Assembly: GCA_013152895.1 (NCBI GenBank)
Contig: JAADFN010000183.1
Location: 1 to 45,587 of the forward strand
DNA from: Acidobacteriota bacterium
GTDB lineage: Bacteria > Acidobacteriota > Thermoanaerobaculia > Thermoanaerobaculales > Sulfomarinibacteraceae
Direction of reading: 5' to 3'
Length of the DNA: 45,587 nucleotides
Positions 25,211-33,393 of the stretch are shown piece by piece (within the stretch, counting starts at the first letter, position 1; each line of letters opens with the position of its first letter). Made by a program: the position numbers and the translations under genes. The notes beneath the pieces were generated by a model. The model searched no databases and was not told the origin of the DNA. It saw only the letters and a list, made by a program, of their open reading frames with translations.

Positions 25211-26965
25211 TCAGAACCTGGCGATCATGCTCAAGGTCCACATATTCGCACTCTTGTACGTTGGAAATCCGAGGATCGGGTTGCTGTCGAGCTTCTTCGG
25301 CGCCCCGATGTGCCAGCCGGAGCCGGAATAGTCGTAATCATAGTTGATGTAGTCGAGCTTGAGCAGGAACTTCCGGGCCACCTTGTGGAAGAAGTAGGCC
25401 TCCCAGACATGGCCACGCGTGTTCGTTTTGGGTGCGATGATGTCGTCCTGGGCGGGAGTGAAGTTGAACCAGTACTTGGAGCCATGGTTGTACTCGAGGC
25501 CGACCATGTTGACGCCATCGTTGAAGTCGTACCGGCCGCCCACGTAGATCATGTCCCCGCTCTGGGAATGCGGCTTCTCAAACGGATCGGAGAACAGTCC
25601 GCCGAACGGCGTGGTGACGTTCTTTGGATCAGAATTCATCCAGTTGTAGTTGACGAACCAGTGGAAAGGGCCGTCGTGGCGTTGGACGAGGATACCGCCG
25701 ATGTCGATGTTGCCGAGGTCGGCCGAGGGTACGTAGCGCATGACGAGGGGCGCTCCGATCGCCTGACCAGTAACCGGATTGTTGGGCAGGACCACGAGTC
25801 CGCCAAAGCCGTCGGTCACGTCGGAGGCCTGGGCGATGGTCGTCTGGATCAACATCGTGTCGCTGTTCCAGAGGTCGAAGTTGATCCCCAGGAATGTGGC
25901 GTCGCGGAGCCGGTCAGCCGGCTGCTTCAGCAGGGCGCCGCTCCCGTACCCCGACTCGTACCCGACCCCGTAGCACACGCGCAGCGCCGTGTGCGAGGTC
26001 GGGTGCCAGCCGAAGGTGGCGCCGTCAAACTGGAAGTCGATCAGCGTACCCATGGGCGTGCCGCCACGCGGTCCGCCCTCACGCAGGTTGAGCGGCGGGC
26101 CTTCGGTGGAGGGGCGGCGGCCGATCGACAGGTAGATGGGCAGGCCCGCGATGTCCTTCCACGTGAAGAAGGCACGCTCGACCCGCAAGATGTCTGACCC
26201 CGGCACGCCCACCGTGTTGCCGTCAAAGGCCAGGCTGCTGGGCTGTCCGTTGAAGATCTGCACGATATCGGAATCGCCCCAGACCTTGTACATGGCAAGA
26301 CGCCCGTGGAACGAGACGTTCTTCGCAACCTTTGCGTCCATGAAAAGGCGCAGGCGGTTGGTATAAAGAGCGTTGTTGTCCGCCTTGTACCCGTTGACGT
26401 GGGTCGCCGGCATGAGCATGCCGAAGAGCTGTTGCTGCATCTGCGGTGAGAACTGGGCCATCGCCTGTTTCAACTTGTTGAAGGTCAGGCTCTTCGTGAA
26501 GTACTCGTAGCTACCGTAGTTGTTCGCGATGAACTGGCTGACCTGGTCGAGGTTTGCGGGCGGCGTCCCGTTGGCGCCCATGTAGAACATGGTGTTGACC
26601 AGGAGGTTTTGCAGCATCATGCCGTCAAAATGGGACGGGATGTCGGCATTGATCGTATGAGCCTCGAAGCGGAAATCGCCTGTGAAGTCGATCCGGTCCA
26701 ACCCGGCCTTGCGTTCGAGCTTCCACAGGTGGAGCTGGGCCCTGTGGGCTTCTTTCTTGTTTCTCGTGGCTTCGTGAACCGCCTTCTCAGCTTTCTGCGT
26801 ATTCGTCTTCGTCTGTTGTTCGAGGTCATTCAGCCGCTGCTGCAGCTTCTGCATCATCTGCCGGAGTTGCTGAATCTCCTGTTGGGTCGAGTTTGCCGTC
26901 TGGGCAAACCCCACACTGGAAGCCAGGAAAAGCGCCGCCACCACGAACGTGATTGTTTTTCGCAT
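25211..26965 (-). CDS. outer-membrane beta-barrel protein with N-terminal coiled coil (DUF3373-like)
   Basis: The 584-residue protein has a signal peptide (MRKTITFVVAALFLASSVGFAQ). A coiled coil of about 50 residues follows (QQEIQQLRQMMQKLQQRLNDLEQQTK ... EKAVHEATRNKKEAHRAQL), which could reach toward peptidoglycan. The long remainder has alternating aromatic strands typical of outer-membrane barrels (FHWFVNYNWMNSD, DMIYVGGRYDFNDGVNMVGLEYNHGSKYWF) and a C-terminal RF, the usual barrel-assembly signal. It resembles uncharacterised DUF3373 proteins. GGGGAGG favours the second of two adjacent ATGs (26965). Its place between two cytochrome genes suggests it lets a substrate, or electrons, cross the outer membrane; that is inference. 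Confidence 0.72.
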   Translation of the reverse strand: MRKTITFVVAALFLASSVGFAQTANSTQQEIQQLRQMMQKLQQRLNDLEQQTKTNTQKAEKAVHEATRNKKEAHRAQLHLWKLERKAGLDRIDFTGDFRFEAHTINADIPSHFDGMMLQNLLVNTMFYMGANGTPPANLDQVSQFIANNYGSYEYFTKSLTFNKLKQAMAQFSPQMQQQLFGMLMPATHVNGYKADNNALYTNRLRLFMDAKVAKNVSFHGRLAMYKVWGDSDIVQIFNGQPSSLAFDGNTVGVPGSDILRVERAFFTWKDIAGLPIYLSIGRRPSTEGPPLNLREGGPRGGTPMGTLIDFQFDGATFGWHPTSHTALRVCYGVGYESGYGSGALLKQPADRLRDATFLGINFDLWNSDTMLIQTTIAQASDVTDGFGGLVVLPNNPVTGQAIGAPLVMRYVPSADLGNIDIGGILVQRHDGPFHWFVNYNWMNSDPKNVTTPFGGLFSDPFEKPHSQSGDMIYVGGRYDFNDGVNMVGLEYNHGSKYWFNFTPAQDDIIAPKTNTRGHVWEAYFFHKVARKFLLKLDYINYDYDYSGSGWHIGAPKKLDSNPILGFPTYKSANMWTLSMIARF

Positions 26966-27011
26966 CATTTTCCTCCCCTTGAACTCTTCCGGATCCTGTT
27001 GATCGTAAAGA

Positions 27012-27371
27012 TCAACCACAGGTCATTGGATGCTCGGAGTCGGCCGCATGATCGACCAAGTACTTCTCGATCTTCTTGAGCATCTTCGGCGTAATCTCTT
27101 CGAGAACCTTCTGGTTATTGTGATGAGGATCGATCACGTTCTTGTGGGAATCCTTGTACGTGTTCGCAAAGAAATCGGTCCACTGATCCTGGATGAAGGT
27201 CATGGGGGTGTACTCACCGTTCGGAGAGTTCGGGCCGTGGCACACGCGGCAATACTGTTTGACAAGCTCCCGTGGCGTCGGCCCCTTGTCCTTCGCGAGC
27301 GCCGGCATGGCAAAGGCCAGCGCAGCAAAACCAACGACCGCGAAACTGAGAACTTTTCGAATCTGACGCAT
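27012..27371 (-). CDS. small periplasmic monoheme cytochrome c
   Basis: The 119-residue product has a signal peptide (MRQIRKVLSFAVVGFAALAFAMPALA) and one haem site, CRVCH at 41-45, preceded by the usual RELVKQYC helix. Met residues at about 58 (EYTPMTF) and near the C terminus (EHPMTCG) are candidates for the second axial ligand. It probably shuttles electrons to or from the octaheme protein. It is the promoter-proximal gene, with AGGAGG before the ATG and a near-consensus sigma-70 promoter about 75-100 bases upstream. Confidence 0.85.
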   Translation of the reverse strand: MRQIRKVLSFAVVGFAALAFAMPALAKDKGPTPRELVKQYCRVCHGPNSPNGEYTPMTFIQDQWTDFFANTYKDSHKNVIDPHHNNQKVLEEITPKMLKKIEKYLVDHAADSEHPMTCG

Positions 27372-27411
27372 CTTGAACCTCCTTGTACCAGATTTCACAT
27401 AGGGTCCCGCT

Positions 27412-27426
27412 CGCTCACCGTGAGCG
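27412..27426 (-). promoter_or_regulatory. perfect palindrome in the cytochrome operon leader
   Basis: CGCTCAC (27412-27418) and GTGAGCG (27420-27426) are exact complements around one central base. Relative to the promoter at 27445-27473 on the minus strand the palindrome falls about 12-26 bases after the expected transcription start. That is a fitting place for a repressor operator, or a 5' UTR hairpin. No known binding protein is assigned. Confidence 0.4.
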
Positions 27427-27444
27427 AAGCAAGAGACATTTATG

Positions 27445-27473
27445 AGAATATGGCCACATCCTCAAGATGTCAA
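27445..27473 (-). promoter_or_regulatory. sigma-70 promoter of the cytochrome operon
   Basis: On the minus strand TTGACA (27468-27473, perfect -35) and TATTCT (27445-27450, -10) are spaced by exactly 17 bases. The promoter reads into the monoheme, barrel and octaheme genes. The surrounding DNA is markedly AT-richer than the rest of the window. This is the best promoter match found here. Confidence 0.8.
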
Positions 27474-27720
27474 GGTTATTCAAGCGTTCTCATATAATGA
27501 ACCGGTTATGCACCTGCGCCGATTCTTCCAACCCGGCCCTTGGAAACCGTCCCTGACGATCCCCTCGACAAGGGCGTGCTAGCGACTTCGGGGAGACAAG
27601 AGATCAGTGATGTGCACCGGCGCCCTGCTCTCAAGAGCGTGCGCCCACGCCGGTCCCTGGAGCGAACATCCGGCCCTGGGGCCAAGGGGACGGCGAATCG
27701 TGCTTACGTCGCGGCATGAG
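27474..27720. other. intergenic stretch between the cytochrome operon promoter and the cysteine synthase stop
   Basis: No supported gene was found. The first 30 bases continue the AT-rich promoter zone and contain TATAAT at 27493-27498 on the plus strand, but there is no matching -35 and no plus-strand gene to serve. The rest is GC-rich, without a clear terminator for the cysteine synthase gene that ends at 27721. Confidence 0.5.
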
Positions 27721-28638
27721 CTACCGGGAAAGCGCCGGCTCTCCCGGATCGAACAGGCTCGTCGAAAGGTACCGTTCACCACGATCTCCGGCGACGGCAA
27801 TGACGGTCCCGCCCTCTCCCAGCCTCCGGGCCTCTTCGAGCGCCCGCCACGTTGTTGCGCCCGTGGAGACCCCGCAGAAAATCCCCTCCTCACGGGCCAG
27901 ACGGCGTGCGGTCTCAAACGCCGCCTCGTCCGGAACCTGCACCCGTTCGGCAATCAGCGACTCATCCCAGATCGGAGGCACATAGCTGCCATCGAAGTGA
28001 AGGAGTCCCTCGATGTGAGAGTGCGGATTATCGGGCTCCACCGCCACGATCCGCGGCTCGATGCCGGCATCGTGGAATTTCTTGGCGACACCCATCAAGA
28101 GCCCACCGGTCCCGACTCCAGCCACGAACGTGTCAATCCGGCCATCCGTTTGACGGAGCAGCTCCTCGCCGGTTCCAAAATAGTGGGCCTTCCAGTTACC
28201 GGGGTTGCCGTTCTGATTGAGGTAGAAGAAGGTCCCGGTATCCTCGGCTGCCTTTTCAACCGCCCAGATGTGGGAATTCTGATCCTCGCCCGTGGTCAAC
28301 ACGAGCTGGGTCCCCCATGCGCGCATGATCTTTCGCCGTTCCACGGACTTCGTCTCCGGCATGTAGATCCGCGAGCGGTACCCTTTCACGGCCGCCACCA
28401 TCCCGACCGCAATCCCCGTGTTTCCCGACGAGGCGTCAGTAATGATGTGATGCGGCTTCAGCCGGCCCTCCCGTTCCGCCTCCTCGATGATGTATTTGAC
28501 GATCCTGTCCTTCAACGAACCCGTCGGGTTGAAGGATTCCATCTTCAGGTACACGTCCGCCATCCCGGCCGTTGTCATCCTTTGCAAACGAACGAGAGGC
28601 GTGTTGCCGATCGAATCAAGCATAGTTGTACGTGACAT
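27721..28638 (-). CDS. cysteine synthase family PLP enzyme
   Basis: The 305-residue fold-type II PLP enzyme resembles O-acetylserine sulfhydrylase (CysK/CysM), which makes cysteine from O-acetylserine and sulfide. It shows MLDSIGNTPLVRL, the PLP lysine at Lys43 in NPTGSLKDR, ASSGNTGIAVG (phosphate and substrate loop) and the glycine loop VAGVGTGGLLMGV. A cystathionine beta-synthase core is an alternative, since the families overlap; no CBS regulatory domain follows. GGGAGGG upstream fixes the start at 28638, although an ATG five codons later is also possible. There is no cysE nearby. The adjacent sulfur-compound-like cytochrome operon makes a sulfide link conceivable but unproven. Confidence 0.88.
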   Translation of the reverse strand: MSRTTMLDSIGNTPLVRLQRMTTAGMADVYLKMESFNPTGSLKDRIVKYIIEEAEREGRLKPHHIITDASSGNTGIAVGMVAAVKGYRSRIYMPETKSVERRKIMRAWGTQLVLTTGEDQNSHIWAVEKAAEDTGTFFYLNQNGNPGNWKAHYFGTGEELLRQTDGRIDTFVAGVGTGGLLMGVAKKFHDAGIEPRIVAVEPDNPHSHIEGLLHFDGSYVPPIWDESLIAERVQVPDEAAFETARRLAREEGIFCGVSTGATTWRALEEARRLGEGGTVIAVAGDRGERYLSTSLFDPGEPALSR

Positions 28639-29036
28639 CAATAACCCTCCCGGGGCCACGCCCCGGTGCCCGTTCATCCGTGCGCTCCCCGGCCGAGGAT
28701 TCTACACGACCTCCGGCGCATCGTGCACGTTTCCTCTCCGCCAATCCGAGGCGAGCCGACGGCAAGGCCGCACGCCGGGCGAGAGGGCGATCCTCGCGAT
28801 CCCCTCCCCTCACAGAGACAGACCCGCCGTCCCAACGAAGCGACAAGCCCGGGGCGGGGGCGCCAGCCCCGGCGGGATTGAGCACGAGACGGGCTGCACG
28901 CTCGCGTGCAGAACGGCCCGGGATCAAGACCGCGGGCCGGCCAAAGGCAGGGCCTCCCGGGCGCGGCGGGCTGGCGCGGACTGACGGGCTCTCGATTCGA
29001 GCACTGCCACGGTAGGATAGGCGCGGGAGGTGCGCG
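28639..29036. other. 398-base divergent intergenic region
   Basis: This region lies between the cysteine synthase gene (leftward) and the beta-CASP ribonuclease gene (rightward) and should hold both promoters. TAGAAT on the minus strand at 28699-28704 could be a -10 for cysteine synthase, but no good -35 accompanies it. A perfect 8-bp-arm palindrome, CTGCACGC-TC-GCGTGCAG, lies at 28894-28911 and may be a protein-binding site. Short Arg/Pro-rich reading frames occur on both strands and look like GC-rich noise. Confidence 0.45.
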
Positions 29037-30425
29037 ATGAAGATCACCGTGCTCGGCGCCGGACGCTGTGTCACCGGCTCAAAGTACCTGCTCGAGTGGA
29101 AACAATTCTCGATGTTGCTCGATTGCGGGCTTTTCCAGGGGCCGGCCGAGAACCGGCGGCGCAACTGGAAGCCCCTGCCATTCCCCGCCAACCGGCTTCG
29201 CGCCATCGTACTGACTCACGCCCATATCGATCACAGTGGCTATCTGCCCAGAATCGTCCGCCAGGGGTTTCACGGCCCGATCTACTGCACACCGCCAACG
29301 GCAGCGCTGCTGCGAGTCCTTCTTCCGGACGCCGCGCACCTCCAGGAAGAAGAGGCCCGCTACGCGAACAAGGAAGGGTATTCCAAGCACTCGCCCGCCC
29401 TGCCGCTCTTCAGGCTGGCGGACGCGCGGGCCGCGCTCAAGCAGCTCGTCACGGTGAGTTTCCATGAACGGACCGAGCTCCATCCAGGGGTCGGATTCCG
29501 CTTCAACAGGCAGGGGCACATCCTCGGCGCAGCCGCCGTGGAGATCACGACGAAGGTGTCAAACGGCCGGCGCAAGACCATCTATTTCTCCGGAGATATC
29601 GGCAGGTACGGCGTCCCGATCCTCAGAGAGCCGGAGCCGTATCCGGGGTCCGACGTTCTCTTCATGGAGACGACTTACGGGGACCGGCTTCACGACCCCC
29701 GGGACGCGTACGAGGTGCTCTCAACCGAGATCAATGCGGGCTTGAAGAGGGGCGGCGTCATCCTCATTCCAGCGTTCGCCGTCGATCGGACCCAGGAGAT
29801 TCTCTACATGCTGCACGAGCTGATGGTCGACGGCGATGTGCCCCAAGTTCCCATCTGGCTCGATAGCCCGATGGGCATCGAGGCCACCACGCTCTACAGC
29901 CGGTTCACCGAGGAGCACGACGCCGAAATGCACGAGTTCTACGCCCAGCAGGACAATCCGATTTTCCCGCCCACCCTCCAGGTGACGCGGACGACGGCGG
30001 AGTCGAAAAAGCTCAACCACGTCTCGGGGCCTGGCATCATCATCTCTGCGTCGGGAATGGCGACCGGAGGCCGCATCCTGCACCATTTGAAGCTGCGGCT
30101 CCCGGATGCCCGGAATACCGTGGTATTCGTCGGGTACCAGGCCCAGGGAACCAAGGGGCGCCGACTGGTCGAGGGTGAGGAACGGGTCAAGATCCACGGT
30201 CAATGGATCCCGGTCAAGGCCCATATCTCGAGCCTCGGGACATTCTCGGCCCACGCCGACGCCCAGGAGCTCCTGGTCTGGCTTGGCAAGCGCGAGAGGG
30301 ACCCGGAACGGGTCAACCTGATCCATGGCGAGTACGGGGCGCAGCGGGCCTTTTCCGACACCATCAAGGAGGAGTTTGGATGGGAAGCACGAATTCCGGA
30401 GATCGGGGACGAAATCACGCTGTAG
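29037..30425 (+). CDS. beta-CASP metallo-beta-lactamase fold ribonuclease
   Basis: The 462-residue protein is a metallo-beta-lactamase/beta-CASP nuclease of the CPSF73/Ysh1-like bacterial branch (related to TTHA0252). The zinc site THAHIDHSG (His61, His63, Asp65, His66) is intact, with FSGDIG carrying a further ligand and METTYGDRLHD after it. The beta-CASP insert contains IIISASGMATGGRILHHL, and the RMMBL motif FSAHAD ends the catalytic set. Such enzymes cut or trim RNA; the target is unknown. GGAGG is absent, but GGGAGG sits nine bases upstream. Its last 46 bases overlap the YihY-type gene in another frame. Confidence 0.92.
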   Translation: MKITVLGAGRCVTGSKYLLEWKQFSMLLDCGLFQGPAENRRRNWKPLPFPANRLRAIVLTHAHIDHSGYLPRIVRQGFHGPIYCTPPTAALLRVLLPDAAHLQEEEARYANKEGYSKHSPALPLFRLADARAALKQLVTVSFHERTELHPGVGFRFNRQGHILGAAAVEITTKVSNGRRKTIYFSGDIGRYGVPILREPEPYPGSDVLFMETTYGDRLHDPRDAYEVLSTEINAGLKRGGVILIPAFAVDRTQEILYMLHELMVDGDVPQVPIWLDSPMGIEATTLYSRFTEEHDAEMHEFYAQQDNPIFPPTLQVTRTTAESKKLNHVSGPGIIISASGMATGGRILHHLKLRLPDARNTVVFVGYQAQGTKGRRLVEGEERVKIHGQWIPVKAHISSLGTFSAHADAQELLVWLGKRERDPERVNLIHGEYGAQRAFSDTIKEEFGWEARIPEIGDEITL

Positions 30426-31636
30426 GGATCGCCCGGCGCTTCCTGTGGTGGGCCTGGTTCACCATCCGCGATTTCTTTGCCGACAACGGCGTCAACCGTT
30501 CTGCAGCCCTCGCGTACATCACGCTTTTTGCTCTCGTGCCTCTGCTGGCGACGGTTGCGGTACTGTACAAGTCGTTTTTCTCGGCCCATGTCCAGGAGAT
30601 TGTCGAGGCCGTCACCGGTGCGCTTCCCTTTTCATCCGATACCGTCGCCAACACGTTGACGGAATTCGTCCGCCGCGCGACGGCCCTCGGGGGAATCTCG
30701 CTGGTCATCTTCATCATCCTGGTCTTCCGGCTCTTTTACATCATCGAAGAGACGCTCAACCAGATCTGGGGGGTTGCCGCCAAGCGCTCCGCGACGATCA
30801 AGATCTTCTCGTTCACCATGATCCTGTTCTGGGGGCCGGTGGCCATGGGCCTTGGAACCTCGCTCCTCCTGTGGCTCCGTGGCCAACCCTGGGCGCCGTC
30901 CACCGCCGTTTTTCTCGTGCTCGACCGGGTCCTGCTTCCCCTGGTCGGATTCACGATGGTCTACTGGCTCGCGCCCCACACGAGCGTGAAGGTGGCCAGC
31001 GCCCTGGCAGGGGGCGTCACCGCGACCGCCGGGCTTGTCCTGCTTCGCGCCGGATTCATCGCCTATATCAAGCGTTTTCCCAATATCAATCTTATTTTTG
31101 GCTCACTTGCCCTGGCCTTGATTTTCCTCATCTCGATTTTTTCCTTTTGGGTCCTTGTCATCATCGGCGCGGAGGCCTCCTACGTGGCTCAGAACCTGGC
31201 TGCTCTCATGCGTGGGCAACGGGCCGACCACGCTCCCTTCCCTGACCCCGTTCTGGCTTCAACGCTCCTCGTGGCTCAGTGTTACTCACGGATACATCGC
31301 GATGGGCAACCCCCGTCCCTCGCCGATCTCGCCCACGACCTTTCGATGCCGCACCGGGCCGCCAAGGAGCTGCTCGACAGGCTGGTCGAGGCCGGGCTCC
31401 TCGGGGTCACGGGGCGCGAACGCGAACGGTTCCTCCCGGTCAAGAAGGCCGCGCACCTGACTCTCGATGCCATCGCGGAAGCCGTGAATCGAGCCGGCGG
31501 CTCCCAGGAGCTCCCCCCGCACCTCGACATTCCCGGCGAAAGGGTGCGTTCCATCCTCCAGCAGGCCACCGCGAGCAAGCGGAAAGTTCTCGCATCCGTC
31601 ACCATCGAGGATCTCCTCTCGTCGGGCCCCGTGTAG
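30380..31636 (+). CDS. YihY/BrkB-family inner-membrane protein with C-terminal winged-helix-like tail
   Basis: The 418-residue protein has about six transmembrane helices (residues 20-280) with the family features ADNGVNRSAALAYITLFALVPLLATVA near the N terminus and YIKRFPNINLIFGSLALALIFLISIFSFWVLVIIGAEASYVAQN before the tail. Residues about 300-418 look like a winged helix: PSLADLAHDLSMPHRAAKELLDRLVEAGLLG. The family was once mislabelled RNase BN, and its role is unknown. The start at 30380 follows a very good AAGGAGGAG site located inside the ribonuclease gene. The gene converges on batD with a 92-base gap. Confidence 0.88.
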   Translation: MGSTNSGDRGRNHAVGIARRFLWWAWFTIRDFFADNGVNRSAALAYITLFALVPLLATVAVLYKSFFSAHVQEIVEAVTGALPFSSDTVANTLTEFVRRATALGGISLVIFIILVFRLFYIIEETLNQIWGVAAKRSATIKIFSFTMILFWGPVAMGLGTSLLLWLRGQPWAPSTAVFLVLDRVLLPLVGFTMVYWLAPHTSVKVASALAGGVTATAGLVLLRAGFIAYIKRFPNINLIFGSLALALIFLISIFSFWVLVIIGAEASYVAQNLAALMRGQRADHAPFPDPVLASTLLVAQCYSRIHRDGQPPSLADLAHDLSMPHRAAKELLDRLVEAGLLGVTGRERERFLPVKKAAHLTLDAIAEAVNRAGGSQELPPHLDIPGERVRSILQQATASKRKVLASVTIEDLLSSGPV

Positions 31637-31728
31637 CTTTCCCGAATCCGACACGGTGGGCGACGGCCTGAGCTGCATCCCTGTCATCGCGCGATAAAAG
31701 TCGCAGACGTGTGGGCTGCGGACGCCAT

Positions 31729-33393
31729 TCATGCGCCACGGAGCAACGTTCTCACCTTTGCTTCCAGATCGACGACGGTCTGGGAATGGTCGGCGCGCCC
31801 CGGGGCGAATCGAACCGCTTCGAGCTCGCGGCGCAACGCGTCCACCCTTCCGGCGAGGCTTTCCGTGTGCTTTCGCTCGGGCAAGGCGGCCCACCAGCCC
31901 TCGACGACGGCCTGGAGCTGCCTCGCGCGATCCGCCGGCGTCTGGCCCGCGCGGGGCCGCGGAATCCGGACCCGGCGGGATCGCATGACCATCACTGCAA
32001 TCACGAGGCCCGAGGCCACGCCAAGCCCGAGGGCGATGACCAGCCAGATCCAGTTGAATGACCGCGTTTCAGCACGGCGGTTCCCATATGACACCGGCGC
32101 GTGCGGTGTGGAGACGTTCGACCGGACGGCCGGCGCTGGACGGGCCGCTGGAGCAGGCGTGGGCGTTGTCGGCGGCGGCAGAACCTCGACCGTGAACGGC
32201 CCCAGCGAGTGCAAGACATACGACCCTCGATCCGGATCGAAGACGGCCAGCCGGATGGCCGGAAGATGGAGCGTTCCCCACTGGCGGGGAATGAACGCCC
32301 GCGTCCACGTTCGTGTTCCATGGATGCCGGACGCATCCACGATCACCTTGGAGCTCTCTTCGGGGGAGAACGTCTCACACGTCGAGCACCCGGGCCAGGC
32401 CGCAGGCGCGTCAACGAGCGGGAGGTTTCCTCGGCCGCTCAGCTCGATACTGAGCATGATCGACCCGCCAAGGCGAACCTTTTCCGGGGAAACCCGCGCC
32501 CGGTACGTCAATCTGCCAACCGCGCCGCTGTAGCCGGGAGGCGCTGGAGGCCTCTTGATAACGGTGAACGTCGTTGCCGGCGTCGAACGCTCGATCACCC
32601 GGGAAGGCTCGAACAGGCTGTACGACCGAATGCCAATGTGCGCGGCCACGGGGGGGATCTGTACCTTCCCCGGTTTCAGCGGTACAAGTACATACCGCGC
32701 CACCGGGTACTGGCGGTACTGTACCCCGTTCCGCTGGACGATCGACGGGTTGACCTGTTCCGGCAGCGTGACCCGTTGGGCCCACCAGCCCGGAAATGTC
32801 GGAGGCCGACTCCACTGGAACCCATTGATACCGGCGGTCGTTTCCAGGGCGATGGTCACGGGAACGCACTGGCCCTGGTACACCTTCAGGCGGGGAACGA
32901 TCAGCCGGAGGCCGACCCGGACCTGGCGGGTCACGCCGCCGCCGAAGAACTGGTCGAACGGGTTGGATGGAACGGGGCGCCGAGCGGCCGTCGGCGCCAC
33001 GCTCCCGGCGACGACGACCGCCGAAATCGGCGCCGACGTGATGGTGCGTCCGCCGACAGAAACGGTGACGGGACCGACCTCGGCGGGACCCGTGTTCAGC
33101 GGTTGCAGCACGTACGAATAGGTGACCCGCGATGAGCTGACCCCGTTGACCCAGGAAAACTCCTGCGACGTGGAGGGCCCCCCGACGATCTGGAGGTTTT
33201 TCAGCCGGGACGGCTTCGGCGGCGGTCCTTCGACCCGGCCCCCGGTGATCGTGATGCTCAAACGGGTCAGGTCGCGGACACCCAACCGCCTGGGTTGAAG
33301 CCGAACCTGCACCGCCGGCTGGGACGCCGCCGCGGCCGCCGCCACCAACACGGCCCCGGCAAGGCCGGCGAAGGATCGAATCGCGTACCTCAC
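31729..33393 (-). CDS. batD: BatD-like protein
   Basis: The 554-residue product has a signal peptide (MRYAIRSFAGLAGAVLVAAAAAASQ). A long beta-rich extracytoplasmic region with BatD features follows: VQVRLQPRRLGVRDLTRLSITITG, SWVNGVSSSRVTYSYVLQPLNTGPAEVGPVTVSVGGRTITSAPI, NPFDQFFGGG. One transmembrane helix (FNWIWLVIALGLGVASGLVIAVMVM) then leads to a cytoplasmic tail. Bat proteins contribute to oxidative-stress tolerance and envelope stability in spirochaetes and Bacteroides. The start is GTG at 33393, overlapping the batBC stop as GTGA, with GGAGAAGG upstream. It is the last gene of the six-gene operon. Confidence 0.85.
   Translation of the reverse strand: MRYAIRSFAGLAGAVLVAAAAAASQPAVQVRLQPRRLGVRDLTRLSITITGGRVEGPPPKPSRLKNLQIVGGPSTSQEFSWVNGVSSSRVTYSYVLQPLNTGPAEVGPVTVSVGGRTITSAPISAVVVAGSVAPTAARRPVPSNPFDQFFGGGVTRQVRVGLRLIVPRLKVYQGQCVPVTIALETTAGINGFQWSRPPTFPGWWAQRVTLPEQVNPSIVQRNGVQYRQYPVARYVLVPLKPGKVQIPPVAAHIGIRSYSLFEPSRVIERSTPATTFTVIKRPPAPPGYSGAVGRLTYRARVSPEKVRLGGSIMLSIELSGRGNLPLVDAPAAWPGCSTCETFSPEESSKVIVDASGIHGTRTWTRAFIPRQWGTLHLPAIRLAVFDPDRGSYVLHSLGPFTVEVLPPPTTPTPAPAARPAPAVRSNVSTPHAPVSYGNRRAETRSFNWIWLVIALGLGVASGLVIAVMVMRSRRVRIPRPRAGQTPADRARQLQAVVEGWWAALPERKHTESLAGRVDALRRELEAVRFAPGRADHSQTVVDLEAKVRTLLRGA

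Noticed and set aside
25193-26197. Plus-strand frame of 334 codons opposite the barrel-protein gene
   Set aside because: It is Val/Glu/Asp-rich with no domain. The opposite strand encodes a signal peptide, coiled coil and barrel with cytochrome neighbours.
27493-27498. TATAAT on the plus strand as a promoter
   Set aside because: No acceptable -35 lies 16-18 bases upstream, and no plus-strand gene follows.
30203-30379. Upstream extension of the YihY-type frame
   Set aside because: It lies wholly inside the ribonuclease gene in another frame. The AAGGAGGAG site and the family N terminus support the start at 30380.
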